From Cadophora sp. MPI-SDFR-AT-0126 (lineage: Eukaryota > Ascomycota > Leotiomycetes > Helotiales > Ploettnerulaceae), in NCBI GenBank assembly GCA_020747065.1, contig JAGMVK010000019.1, forward strand, positions 62,001 through 126,000: a DNA stretch of 64,000 nt. The letters run 5' to 3'. A program made the translations under genes and the position numbers. The notes beneath the pieces were generated by a model. The model made no database searches. It had not been told where the DNA came from and saw only the letters and a list, made by a program, of their open reading frames with translations. Below, piece by piece: positions 22,493 through 33,899 of the stretch; the first letter of the stretch is position 1, and each line of letters starts with the position of its first letter.

Positions 22493-24519
22493 ATGGCCGC
22501 TGAACGCCGTCGGACCCTGGATGGGGCTCGCAGTGTTTCACCCAGCGATCTCTCGTCACCACCGCGATCAAGTCCGGAGCCAGCATCTCCGTCAGCGCAA
22601 TTCCAGAATGATTTCCATAATAATAATAATACCAACAATAACAACAATTCAGCAAACAATTCCAGCATCATCGTCAATGCTCCAGGTGCTGCACTGAACC
22701 CGGCTGATCAGAAGCCGCCCCGCAAGAAACCCGGTCGGAAGCCAGGATCCACCAACAAGCCGAAAACCACTGTAGAGGGCTCGGCCATCAATGCCGATGC
22801 TCCCAAAGTCAGAAAGCAGCGCAGACCAAAAGATCCTAATGCACCTGTTCAGCGAAGAAAGAGGGCGACAAATCCCGATGGTTCGAATCAACTCGACATC
22901 AGATTCGCTAACGACATCAGACCGCAGCAACCGCCACATCCGGAGGCCCCACCAAATTTTCATGTTCCGGTTCTAGCTTCCCAATCCGGAAAACATGAAG
23001 ATATACAGCAACGCCCCATTCAGTCATTCTTCAACGCTCCACCACCCCAGCATTCTCCTCCCCATCAGCAACCCCCTCCTCAACAGCCCATCCAACAACA
23101 GGCCATGCGCACCAGTGGTCAGAATTACGATCCTATTCGATCGAATTATGATCCCGTTCGAGAGACGGTTGTTAGTCACAGCCCTTATGGAAACCCCCAG
23201 ACCTCGCCCAGTCACACCCATTCGATGAATCGCGCGAGCGCGTCGCCTTCAATATCCAGCCTTGTCGACCCTCCAAACCATGCACTAACTTCACCGTCCA
23301 TCGCCACACAGTCGTTCTACCAACAACAGCAATCTCGATTGCACCAAACCGACGGCCCTTCCTCTGTTCCTCCATCCCCAACTGTCAACAGAATAGGCGC
23401 TGGTGTTGAAGTTGAGCCTTCTCCCGCCCCACAACCCGGCCCTATGACTCTTGGTTCAAGAAAGCCAGAAACCTTCCCAACTATGCAACACGGCCCCTCA
23501 ACTATCTCAAAAAAGATAGGTCCCGCAAGCACTGCAACATCATCGACAGCCGCATCTCCAAAGCCACAAAAAGCTAAGGAGTCAAAGGAGAAGGACAAGG
23601 AGCTCTTTCCAGCACCTCCTCCTCTTCCAGGATCTGGCCTTATGGGTATTGGTGGTGGTGGCCCAGCAGATGGAACAGAATTTCGCGCCCCAACTGTTAT
23701 CCTGAAAATTCCTATGAATGGAGAGGTCAACAAATACATCAATTTTACTCGACTAGCGGAAGAGCAGTATGGATGGGATGCGCTACATCCCCGTCTGGCT
23801 GCGCAACGTGACCGATTGGCACGCGTAGCCGCTGCTGGTGCTGCTCTTGAGCGCAATGGTTCGAACAAGGACAGTGGTGATGAGATGTCACTTGACTCTG
23901 AAGCTGAAGGCGAGGGAAGCAACATCGAGATGGGTGGTATGAGTGATGGACGAACTGGCACCGACGGAGGCAAGAAGGTTCCCAAAAAGAGGAAGATGAA
24001 GGAGGACGAGTATGATAAAGATGATGGTTTCGTCGACGATACCGAGCTTCTTTGGGAAGAACAAGCTGCTGCTACCAACGATGGTTTCTTCGTGTACTCT
24101 GGACCTCTCGTACCAGAGGGAGAGAAGCCTGCGCTGGAGACAAGGTATACTCAATTTTGCAGTCTTAAGCAGACCTTCGCTAACAATCCCGTAGAGCCGA
24201 TGGGGCACCAAAGCGTGGTCGTGGCCGTGGCAGTCGTGGTGGACGTGTATCTGGTGGCCGAGGTGCCACCCTTCTTCTCAATGGCACTATTCCTGTCCGT
24301 CCAAATGGTCTACCAGCACATGGACCTGGCTCTCGAGGTGGATCAACAACCCGCAAGCCCCGAATCACTAAGGCGGATCGCGCACGCATGGAGCAGGAGA
24401 AACTCGAGAGGGAGAAGATGGGATCTATGGCTTCTATGCCTGGAGGTTATGGAAGCATGCCTCATTTGGCCAGTGCTCCTAGCAACCTTGGATCAACACC
24501 TATGGTTTTCAATCAGTGA
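22493..24519 (+). CDS. HPC2: Hpc2 / ubinuclein-like subunit of the HIR histone chaperone complex
   Basis: Exons 22493-24144 and 24195-24519, joined across a 50-nt intron, give 658 aa. Hpc2 is part of the nuclear HIR/HIRA complex, which deposits H3-H4 independently of replication and represses histone genes. The defining Hpc2-related domain is at about 500-545: EYDKDDGFVDDTELLWEE, then NDGFFVYSGPLVPEGEKP. The N-terminus has AT-hook-like basic stretches (PRKKPGRKPGSTNKPK) and RRPKDPNAP; the middle is Q/P/S-rich and disordered. After splicing the C-terminus is an RGRGRGSRGGR-type Arg/Gly segment ending STPMVFNQ. Reading through the intron gives a longer, hydrophobic and unconvincing tail, so the spliced form is preferred. 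Confidence 0.92.
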
Positions 24520-24791
24520 GAACTTGGTCTTGGGTTTTGATTCATTTGATTTGTAAGGACTTCATTATGGTGTTGTAACATTGGCTGGCGTTCAGTGGTA
24601 ATGTTGTTGCATCAGAGAATGGTGAAGTATTGGCTTTTGTGTATAATAATTTGCTTCACTCTGCATTGCGGGGGGTAAAAAGTAGCTAGCATAAGAGCGA
24701 ACGAAGACCTTTGCATCATCTGTAGCATACTTTGTTCGCACACGAATGCGCAGGAGAGATGCACACGATTGCTATCAGCGTGTCGGGGGAA

Positions 24792-24827
<36 letters not shown>

Positions 24828-25246
24828 ATAAAGAACTTGTTCTTCCTTCCTTGAGGCTGTTTTGGACTGAGTAGCCAGCCCAGGAACTAGTATATCAGCA
24901 CGCGTGCCACGCACCACTTGCTCGTATGTGAAAATGAGGATTTAACTAGGGTCTGGAGGGGACTGGTAATGCGAACAACACAAGGATATGACTACAGATG
25001 ATAAATGAGAGATATTTGAAGGTACTGTAGAGAACCTTGGTGGAAACTGTGCTCAAAAACACCTTCAGTACTTTCTGACCTAGACGCAAATTAATTTATG
25101 AAATCTCGCACCTGAACGCCTATACCCCATGCCTGGCCAGTTTCTGCAGCCATAAATCCATCCCTCGCTCAATTTAATCTCTTCTGCAGACTCAAACCCA
25201 TGGTACTGCAGTCCATTCGCTTTACGTGCCCCAGTGTCGACCGCTT
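24520..25246. other. Convergent 3' intergenic region with poly(G)
   Basis: Between the Hpc2 stop (+) and the PCMT stop (-). It holds a long guanine homopolymer (separate entry) and no gene. Confidence 0.5.
24795..24825 (+). repeat. 31-nt poly(G) homopolymer
   Basis: 31 consecutive G residues in a 3' intergenic position, flanked by AATT and CCATAAAG. Capable of forming a G-quadruplex or triplex; also a place where sequencing length is unreliable. Confidence 0.85.
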
Positions 25247-26083
25247 TTACTTCGGTGCGTCGGTCAAGGGAACATATCTCACCCCGTACGTCTTCTTCTT
25301 GGTCACTGTACCGTTGGCATCTTTGTCGACCACCCAGATGTATTGACCTCCTCCGCGGAAATCTTCAACTGGAATAAATATCCTGATCATACCGTCAGTC
25401 GCCAGTTTTACCATCTGTCGACAATCGAGACTTTACCGGCCTGGACTTCTCAACTGGTCGACTAATTCCTGGTGGAGTTCAACAGCAGCTGCACCAACAT
25501 GGATAGCATCCCAACCCTTCTCACCATCTTCACCCTGCGTCCAGCCCTTCCTACCATCACCTACAACGAAGCTCACCCTCCCATCCTTCAACATCTCTCT
25601 ACCCTTTTCACTCTTCGACATATTTCTCTCTCCCAAATCTCTCAACGCCTTTATATGCTCAAGACCCACCACTCTCGCAACTCCCGCATCTCCGCTCGAG
25701 TCTTTCTGAGGGTTGACAAGCTCCGCCAAAACAGCAGTCAGATATCCCGATCCTGAACCGATGTCTAGGACTCTGCAGCCGGGCTTCAGATAAGGTAGGA
25801 GGGATTCGGCGGCGGAGGCATGCATATGTGGAGCAGATATCGTGGCAGCATGGCCGATGCTTTGAGGTGAGTCTTCATAGGCGTACTTGGGATCTGGACA
25901 ATAGTGGGCACGATCAACCTGGTACCGTCAGTGCCTCATCGTCGACAGAATTGTGTGGTGGATTTCGAGGTAGGTGCGTACATTAAGCATAGCATCTCGG
26001 ACTCTGGAACTAGTAATCAGGTTGTTTTTGAAGAGGTTCTCAATCAACTCAGAGTTTGTCCTGCCTGAACTGTGCCATGCCAT
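25247..26083 (-). CDS. pcm: Protein-L-isoaspartate O-methyltransferase
   Basis: Exons 25982-26083, 25437-25918 and 25247-25382 give 239 aa, standard length. The enzyme methylates isoaspartyl residues in aged proteins with S-adenosylmethionine, starting their repair. [21 protein letters not shown] is the usual N-terminus. Next come [21 protein letters not shown] and the family-specific segment [14 protein letters not shown]. The SAM-binding motif I is [29 protein letters not shown] and DAIHVGAAA follow, then the C-terminal GRIFIPVED block formed across the second intron. No targeting signal is apparent, so cytosolic. Confidence 0.95.
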
Positions 26084-27076
26084 CGCGTTTCCGCTGAATG
26101 AGCGGAACAGATTGCGGATCGAATGCAGTTTGGCTACTTCAGACTGAATTTGGGAAGACAAATACGCTCTTTGGAACAGAAACTCGTTGATCTGCGTTGA
26201 ATGTGAAATACTGGTGGACCAAGACTTACATGTTCTCATAGGAAGGCTGTGGAAATGGCGGGGTTGAATCCCAGCCTTGTTCGGAGATCAGCCGAAGATC
26301 AACCGCCGAAAATGGTGCTTGACCACAACAGTTCAAGCGAAATAGGCGTGAACAGTAAATTGGTGTTAACATCGATTCTCTTCTGTGTGGGAGCTATCTT
26401 TATTCCTAGTGGACCACAATCATAAGAATTTTGAACTGGCCGATGCGCCTGACTGTATTTGAAGTTTCAAAGTTTGTGCGGTGACCATGATCATTTTCCA
26501 TTCTCAATCCTCGATATCATTTATCATGTCACAAGGATCTTCAAGGACTTTCCCTCAGGCTAGCCCTGTTCTTTGGGGAATATAATTTCGGGATGGCTGA
26601 GAGGTTGTCAATTTGGATTCCGAAGTGAAGCATAGAATGCTCGTTAACTTCTCAAAAGGGAAGCTGAGCAACAGCCTCTATTGCCTGGGAGCCAAGCAGA
26701 TTAGAGAGCCGACTGAAAATCGATGGTTGGAACTATATCACGCGCCTTATGGAAGGAAGTCTGCTGAGGAAACAGTCGCATCGATAGCAGGCAAAACATC
26801 TGCCAAGCCCTAAGTGGTTGAAGATAACGGCGCTCCAACCGAGATGATGTCGTTGGTCGAGGATCTGCCCTTGTCAAAACAAACAAATCAGGCAGCTTCG
26901 AAAGATGACCATAAATATCAATAAAGCTCAAATACCTTTAGAGCTAGAAATCATCAATCTCTATTCAGACTAGTTCTGCATATCAGACCTTATATTTCAA
27001 ATCGAGCTGCCTCGATTTGCCAATTTACAACCAATTCTTCTCAAACTTCCCGTCAAGTAAAACCACTTCAGCAAAA
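26084..27076. promoter_or_regulatory. Divergent promoter region, PCMT / small gene
   Basis: About 1 kb between opposed starts. A stretch near 26596 (GGATGGCTGAGAGGTTG) recalls the D-arm of a tRNA-Ser, but no acceptor stem, anticodon arm or T-arm can be drawn around it. Confidence 0.4.
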
Positions 27077-27540
27077 ATGGCATCCAAAACAGCCTATACA
27101 GGCCTATCTGCTCGCGAGATGTTCGAAACCCACACCTTGAGCAAGGAAATCATAGCACGCGCCAACGATGCAGAGCACGTGCTCGACGCCTCCGAAATTG
27201 GCTCTCCTCAAACGCTATGTCAGTGCTCCTGAGACGACGAGCGATATCTTGAAAGACCTTGGGTTTGTTGATGCGGATGGGAAGGTTGTCGAGGAGAAGG
27301 CGCGGGGTCATGGAAGTTTGGTTACGTATATCATGGTGGGTGTTGTGGATTTCTGCTATTATCCTTTTAAATCGAGCTCTAGTTTGATAATAAGCTTGCT
27401 GGATTTTGAGGAATTGAGATGGCATCTAGAAGAAGACCACTGACCTCGCCGTCTCCATCTAGATCCAGTCTTCTCTTGGTAATGAGCTGATGTCGGAGGA
27501 AGAGATTGCAGAGTTGAGAGCGTGGTTCGACAAGGCTTGA
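27077..27540 (+). pseudogene. Small conserved-looking protein gene with a +1 frameshift
   Basis: An ATG frame from 27077 reads MASKTAYTGLSAREMFETH and on to AEHVLDASE. At about 27195-27199 the sense moves to the +1 frame, which continues LALLKRYVSAPETTSDILK and DLGFVDADGKVVEEKARGHG. This runs to a GTGGGT donor at 27336 and, after a 127-nt intron ending CATCTAG, to exon 2 (27463-27540), IQSSLGNELMSEEEIAELR to the stop. Both halves look like one small helical protein of about 112 residues. One surplus A in the AAA of GAAATTG accounts for the shift. It may be a sequencing error, a strain-specific null or a real pseudogene. Function not recognised. Confidence 0.65.
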
Positions 27541-30500
27541 ATGTTTCTGTTCACCGCGTTTGTGCTGTATTTGGCACACGTTTGAATCTAATCTTTGTAG
27601 GAGGCATTCTGAGCTGTTGGTGGGCGACAAAGCGGAAGGAAGGTCGGTGAAGACGAGCGTTGAACTCAAATGCATATTCAATTATCACGGAATGAACTGG
27701 TTCTCATTCGCTCAAGGCCTGTCAAACAATTAGCTCACGACCAGATGTTCTCCTATCTTTTGAGTACACCAAAATCGGCGAATCGGATCGGAATAACCCA
27801 TAACACTACGGTTTTAGATTGAAACCTCACACGCATCCGAGCGTTGAGCTTCCAGTTGAGTTTTGCTGTTTTCTTCTTCCTTTTGGCCTATCTCGTTCAT
27901 CTGAACATTCGGATTCTTAAGTGCTGTTGGGGCGCAGGAGTTTCTTTTTCTTGTGTTCCCTTTCCCGTTTCGGTTATTGATCCTTTTGTTCATAAACAGA
28001 ATTTCCATTCAGCGAGCCGCCCACGATCGCCACTCTTTCTCTACTCATCTAAGGTATCAGCAGTCGCCTCGAAGATGATTTCCGACTGTTTTACTCTCTC
28101 GCACTGTAGCCACTATACTTATCACCAGCCTTCAAAAGCTGGACGCTTCATCACTTCACCACAACGCAGTCCCTAGCAGAATTCAGTCCAATACCAACGA
28201 CAGATAGCCCGACTTCATCACACCTCATAGCACTGGGCGCCAAAGCCATGAAAACAACTACCGCATAGACACTAAAAGCAAGAGCCACATCATTCTTTCC
28301 AGTGATCGAAACTCAAATAGTCACCCAGCACGCATAGCCCATGGCCATGTCATTTCCATCGGGCTCGGGACCAGGCTCCTCGACGACAGGAATTTGTTAG
28401 TGGGTAGTTCTCAGGGTGAGACTGAAGCTGCATCTTCAAGGCCGGCATATAAGGCACGATTTCAAGGTACCAACGACAAGGTAGGGAGACTCGTGTGGAG
28501 TGGAAGAAGGGGGGTCTTAGGTTTTGCTTGGATAGCCGAAGAAGTCGAGTGTGGTGCCCACAGAAGAGGTGAAAGAGGAGAACTGTATGGTGCAGGTTGA
28601 GTTGTGTCAATTGGATGGAGAGACGTGGCGAAAAGAGCAAGGAGGCAATGTGTTCTCGTCAGGCTTGCGAGGAGCACGGCGTGCCAGCGATGCGAGGGAT
28701 GGAGAGGGAGAGGATAAGGTTGGGAGGAGGTGCCCGACTTTGATAGGGTTTAGGTGGTTGACTCGTCCCTTCTGAGACTTCAGAATGGATCTTGGAAGGG
28801 AAGAAGTAAGTCTGCTAGTGCATGGGTTCCGAATAGTGCCAAAATGAGGAAATTCAGACTCAGCTAATTGTACTTTGATCATATTTCCTGGGTGACCGGA
28901 AGTGTTAAGGTGAGAGTTGAATTGCTTGTTGGGGTATTAATACAAGGAAGGGACTTACTGTCCTATTGTTCAAGGATACTTTCAGAACCTTGAAAATAAT
29001 ACTATGTAAGTGCTCTGGTACCGTCACCTTGGATTGGTCGTATTTCCTATGACTAGTTGGAACGGGGGACTGAGTGACTTGTGGTTTAGTTGAAGAATAG
29101 CCCGAGGTCTGAAATCTCCCGGGAACGGAGAATGTAAGCGCGTGGAGATGCTAAGGAGTGCAAAGCAGTTTGAAAGATGGTGTACAAATGATAGACTCAT
29201 CACGAGGCATCCATAATACGACGATTGTTACATCGACCGCGTGTAGCTTGATGAGATCCTACGACCTGGGTCCTGGTTGATGGAGGGGAAGGGGGGTGGA
29301 CTCTCTTAATCATCGCAAATTCCTTTTCAAATATAATCAATTTGGTAGAAACATTATCGGGGTTGGAAAGAAGTGCGAAATAACATTGTCCAAGATTGCA
29401 TGCAATAACTAAAAAATCCGTTCTTTTGTGGTGTGCCTAATCCATGTATTGTATTGAAGACAACGATGATAACGATTGAAGTACGAAGTATCATTGATGA
29501 CTTGTGAGGTGGCATACAGTGGCAATAACCCGGTGCCTACAAAGTATTTGCAAAGGACAAGATAACTAACAACGGGATTTGAAAGATCTATGCTTTCTTT
29601 GGAAGATATGTACACTATTCGGACTTACCTCTCACTACTCTCGGGATTGACTCCAAAAATGACGTTGGGCCCCCACAAGATGTCATTCCCGCCCGTCATT
29701 CATCCCCATCCGAGGCCCGGGAAGAAAAGGAACAAAGGCCCCAGAATAAATACCAAGTGGGTAAAAGCCGCCAGACGAAGCGTACCAGTACCAGATATGA
29801 ATGGGGAACAAACCGGCAATGACAAATAACCTCAGACCCACAGTTCAATCACTCCCTTTCTCCTTTGTCTTCCAGAAAATTGGCAAAGCGCCTCTTTCAC
29901 AGCCAATAATCTAGTGTGTGTACGCGCAGCGCAGGAATGTGCCGTGCGATCTCAGACCCCATGGAGACGGTCTCGCTTAAGCGGAGAGATCGATTGATTC
30001 GAAATGCCATGTTTTGGTGACATGGGAATCTTTTTGGGGCTGTGGCTGGCTGGTTGGTGGGCTGATGCACGCTAATGTGACAGGGGCTGGCCGGATCAGA
30101 GCCGGACTTTGAAGCTTGACGCAAAGGCTCAGAGAGATATGGGGGAAAGGAGAGAAGGAAGTCCAATCGTAAACTTTTATTCGATGAGAGGAGATGATGG
30201 GTGACGCGATAGGACGGGAGTGACGTTTGGTCCTGTGCTGTCAATTGAAAATAAGTTTCCGGAAGCGGAGGGGATGGAGAATGAAGATCAAGGAGCTGAC
30301 CTCCGCAGGTCTTTCAGGCTTAAAACAAAGAACAAAGAACACGAACAAGAGTACGAGTTATCACTTACGTTTCGCAGTTGAAGATCTTGAAATGCATTGC
30401 TAAGCAACGAAGAATATTTTCTCATGTTTATTGCCGTTTAACTGCCGCTTTCCGTTCATGTCACAAGCCAGCCACGGCGCCGGGTCCGGGTTTTGGAGTG

Positions 30501-32634
30501 AGTGAGAAGGTCGCCACCCGCGGCTTGTGGGGAGAGCGGAAGCCAGCAGAACCAGACAATTAATTGTACACATACCAATTGAAAGTTACCAATGAAACGC
30601 AAATGAGGAGAGGTTCAAGTACTGTAACGCAAGGGGCGCAGTTTCTTCTGCCTCATAACGCTGAAGAACTGGGCTGAGAGCAACCCGAATACGAATCATC
30701 TGACTTGGTGATCTGGTCGCGATGCGTGACGGGACGGGATGCGTGCTTGAAGATCGGAGAGAGAAAGTATGAGTCTTGCGTCTTGCGTATCTGCTTTCAC
30801 GAATGCCATGTCTCTTCTGCTTGGCCTTGGGGGGCAGCTTTCCTCGTTGCAGGGTGCCACTGTGTCACTGGCTACGGGGGTGCTTTAGACTTCCTTAGTT
30901 GGGCTATTTGGCTTTGCCCATGACTGAGGGGGGTTGCCGGGTTCTAGTTTCAACCAGCTGGAAGCTATGGTACTGTATCTGTGTTTTATTTCTTTGTTTC
31001 TTTGAATCCTCCCTCTGCCTTACCTCCCTATACACACAAAGGCGCAATTCCGGTGCTTTCGTATCACCTCGCTCATGTATCAGACCCTCTCTGTGTACAA
31101 ATCCTCAAGAGAAACAAAATATTACTGCTCTGCCCCAAGTACTAGAGTTCATGCAGCTCATAAGCTCCGACGATCCATTCCAATTCTCCGAACGTCAAAG
31201 GAGCTTTTGTTCCTCTTAAAGATCACAGAGATGCACGTTTCCATGTCGCTAAGACCTTGGGGAGGAGCAAGCTCAAGACAGGGTTGCTGAGGCCCGGTCG
31301 ATGGCCTACGATCTCGGTAATCTGGGACTAGCACTCCTGATCCATGTCCAAAACGGGTCGAGCCAGTCAGAGTTGGCTGACTTGTGGGTTTTCTCTCACA
31401 TCTCCGATCTGTGGGAGTTCTTTCTGCTGGGAACAAGGGTCATGGCAATCTGGTGGTGCTCGGCGATCTTCTGCTGCTTGGGCTTGAGAGACGAATCGCC
31501 ACTTCATCCGGTGCGGTAAGTAAAGACCGGTCAGCCCAGCCCAGCCCCCTCTCCTACAGTACTAGTACTCCAGTACGTTTCGCACAGTAGCTGTTGCATC
31601 ACTCACTCAGAATTCGGGACTGATCTGTAAGCAATTAATTCGCTTGTTCTCTGTTCTCTGCCCTGCCCTGCCCTACCCTTCCTCTTTCCCCTCTCTTAAA
31701 GTCGCCCTCGGTTGAAACTCTGGCCGACCTCAGTATGCTAGCTATCCTATCCTGACCAATGACATCCGTTCTTATACGGTGCTATTGTTGCTCTGCTGTT
31801 TCTCCCATGGCAGGCTGGAGGGCATTTAAGATTCACGCTTGGGCAATGCATGCAGGAGGCGAGGCAGGCAAAGCTGCAAAGTAAAGAGGGGTGGGTTGTG
31901 AGCTAAAGCCAAAGTCAGTGAGGGAGCCCAGCCATATCGTTTATATGATCTGGCATCCCATTCTTGAACTCTGCTGCTCTGCCACCACCGCTTATTGCTG
32001 CTTCTCTCATCCATTCCATTGAGAAGCTTTGGAAGTTCGATCAATAATAAATCAATTATCGCTTTCGATCGCCCCTGTCCTGGTCCAAGTGAAGTTCCTT
32101 TCAACGGCGAGCAAAACTCCCGCAAGTCCCACAACGCCATCTTCAGAGGAGAACAGAGCAGCCGAGCAAGCATCTTGCCCCGATCCAGCCACGATCCCTC
32201 GGGTACACCTTCATCGAGACCCAGCGCACCACAACCGCCCCGTGCCAATTGCCAGTGCCAGATCCGAACCGCAAAATCTTTCTTTCGAGCCAGTCTTTGA
32301 AATCGGAGGAATTTACTGATTATCGTTCCACTCTCTGTCTCTAACGGCAAAGCGTCACAGCCTTCATTCAACTCTGGGTCCCAGCATTGCTTCCTTCCTA
32401 AAACAGCTTAAAGAGCTTGAGCCAAGACCAAATCCCGATCATAACACACCTCGACTCCCCACGTTTTAAACTTACTTACATACATACATACATCCATCCT
32501 TTCTTCTGGTACAACCAAACTTTGCGACCGCATAACCTTTCCAGAACTCGAGCGGAATTCAATTGTCCTGTCCCAAGATCTCATCAATTCTCCAGAAGAA
32601 ATAGTCGTGTCAACAAAACTTATCAAGAACAACA
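27541..32634. other. 5.1 kb region without a recognisable gene
   Basis: Only short, overlapping, mutually contradictory frames are present on both strands. I find no transposon remnant, terminal repeat or RNA gene. The right part (about 30.9-32.6 kb) is pyrimidine-rich on the plus strand with several short upstream ATG frames, as expected of a long promoter and 5' leader for the gene at 32635. It includes a CCCTG microsatellite (about 31661-31678) and a CATA run (about 32477-32494). Confidence 0.5.
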
Positions 32635-33899
32635 ATGCCTCCGTCACGGACTCCCCAGCAGCTCTCGCAGCCGATGAAGCCAGTAAAGGTACACATCCAC
32701 AGCTCTTCCATCTCGACTCAACTAACAAGCTACAGACTGAGCGCACACACGAAGAGAATCAAGAGCGAGCATACATTGCCGCATCTCGTCGAAGTGATCG
32801 AAGTTTGGAAGCCCGAGTCGAGTCTGCTCGAAGAGCTTCGGAGATACACAAACGCCGTACAGGTCGAAGCCTTCGAGTCACTGAGAAGGATGTTATGGAT
32901 GAGGAGATGTACGAGGAGGAGGATGATGGACTACCCAGGCAGTACCGGCAGCTCGCAGCGCATCTACAGACCGGCAATCCCGACTTCAACAGCAGGTTGG
33001 AAGCATACTTGACTGCCAATGTTGCGATGCGCTCCGCCCTTGAGAGATCCATATCGAACTCGTACGCACAGCAAGGACAACAGTACCCAACGCAGTACGC
33101 CGGGATCTATCCATCTCCAATGCTGGCACATCAGCAATACCAACAGCCCATGATGCAGCAATCGATGCAACCGCCTCAACAACAGCAGAACCAGTATAGA
33201 CAGGCTCCATACCCCAGCCCACGATTAAGTCATGATCAGCGATCGGCCTCATTCGCAGCACCATCAGTCAAGCAGGAGTCGTCACCTGTAATTAGTCAAG
33301 GAAATCCACCCAGTCTGCTAGACAGACGGATGTCGATCCCAGTGACTCCAGCTGCCTCGATCTCGCCTGCGACCTCGTCTACTCCAATGTCACCTTCACA
33401 GACCACACCAAAGCAGAAGCCATCTTTCCCACAGGGCTCTTTCTCCCAACCATACCAGATGCAACAGCAACAGCCACAGCAGACTCCATCCGGAATAAGC
33501 AACTTCCAGGACAACAACATTGGAAACTTCGGACCTTTCAGTACAGCATTGCCAAATAACGCAGCTGGACTACTGGGATCGACATTCCCCTTCAACGATT
33601 CATCGATGATGATGGGTGGAAATGACAGTCTCCCCACCTACAACTTCAACAACCAACCTCTTCCACCGACAACGAGTATTGGCAAGCAGCAGATGTACCC
33701 AAGTATCGACGGACTGAACACCACGCTTGCTCCTTCGGCGCCAGAGCTAAGTTTCCAGCCTCAAGACTTCTTCAACGATGCCATCTGTATGACTGGCAAT
33801 CACGAGGCAACACCTGGCCAAACACCTGGCGTTGACAACGACTGGAGCAGTTATGTCAACTTTGACGACTTCCCTTCGAGTCAGGCATCTCAGACATGA
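32635..33899 (+). CDS. Conserved fungal Q/P-rich protein of unknown function
   Basis: Exons 32635-32688 and 32736-33899 across a 47-nt intron (GTACAC...CTAAC...CTACAG) give 405 aa. The short first exon (MPPSRTPQQLSQPMKPVK) joins to TERTHEENQERAYIAASRR, followed by SLEARVESARRASEIHKRR, an acidic EEMYEEEDDGLPRQYR and HLQTGNPDFNSRLEAYLT. This N-terminal 120 residues are dense, charged and helical, and I recall similar blocks in many Pezizomycotina proteins. The rest is low-complexity: Q/P/S/M-rich (about 150-340), ending in an acidic-aromatic tail (DNDWSSYVNFDDFPSSQ) that resembles a transactivation segment. A transcriptional or chromatin role is inference; no known DNA-binding domain is visible. 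The frame upstream of exon 2 lacks an ATG, which supports the spliced start. Confidence 0.85.

Noticed and set aside
23317..24078. 253-codon minus-strand frame opposite Hpc2
   Set aside because: Antisense shadow of the Hpc2 exon, Ser/Pro-rich with no domain.
24195..24556. Unspliced hydrophobic C-terminus of Hpc2
   Set aside because: Good GTATAC...CCGTAG intron signals upstream and a sensible RG-rich tail in the spliced frame make read-through implausible.
26596..26680. Possible tRNA-Ser (GGATGGCTGAGAGGTTG resembles a D-arm)
   Set aside because: No acceptor stem, anticodon arm or T-arm with GTTCGANTC can be paired around it.
28350..28882. Overlapping frames on both strands in the 5 kb empty region
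   Set aside because: Mutually antisense, low complexity, none has a credible start, domain or intron structure.
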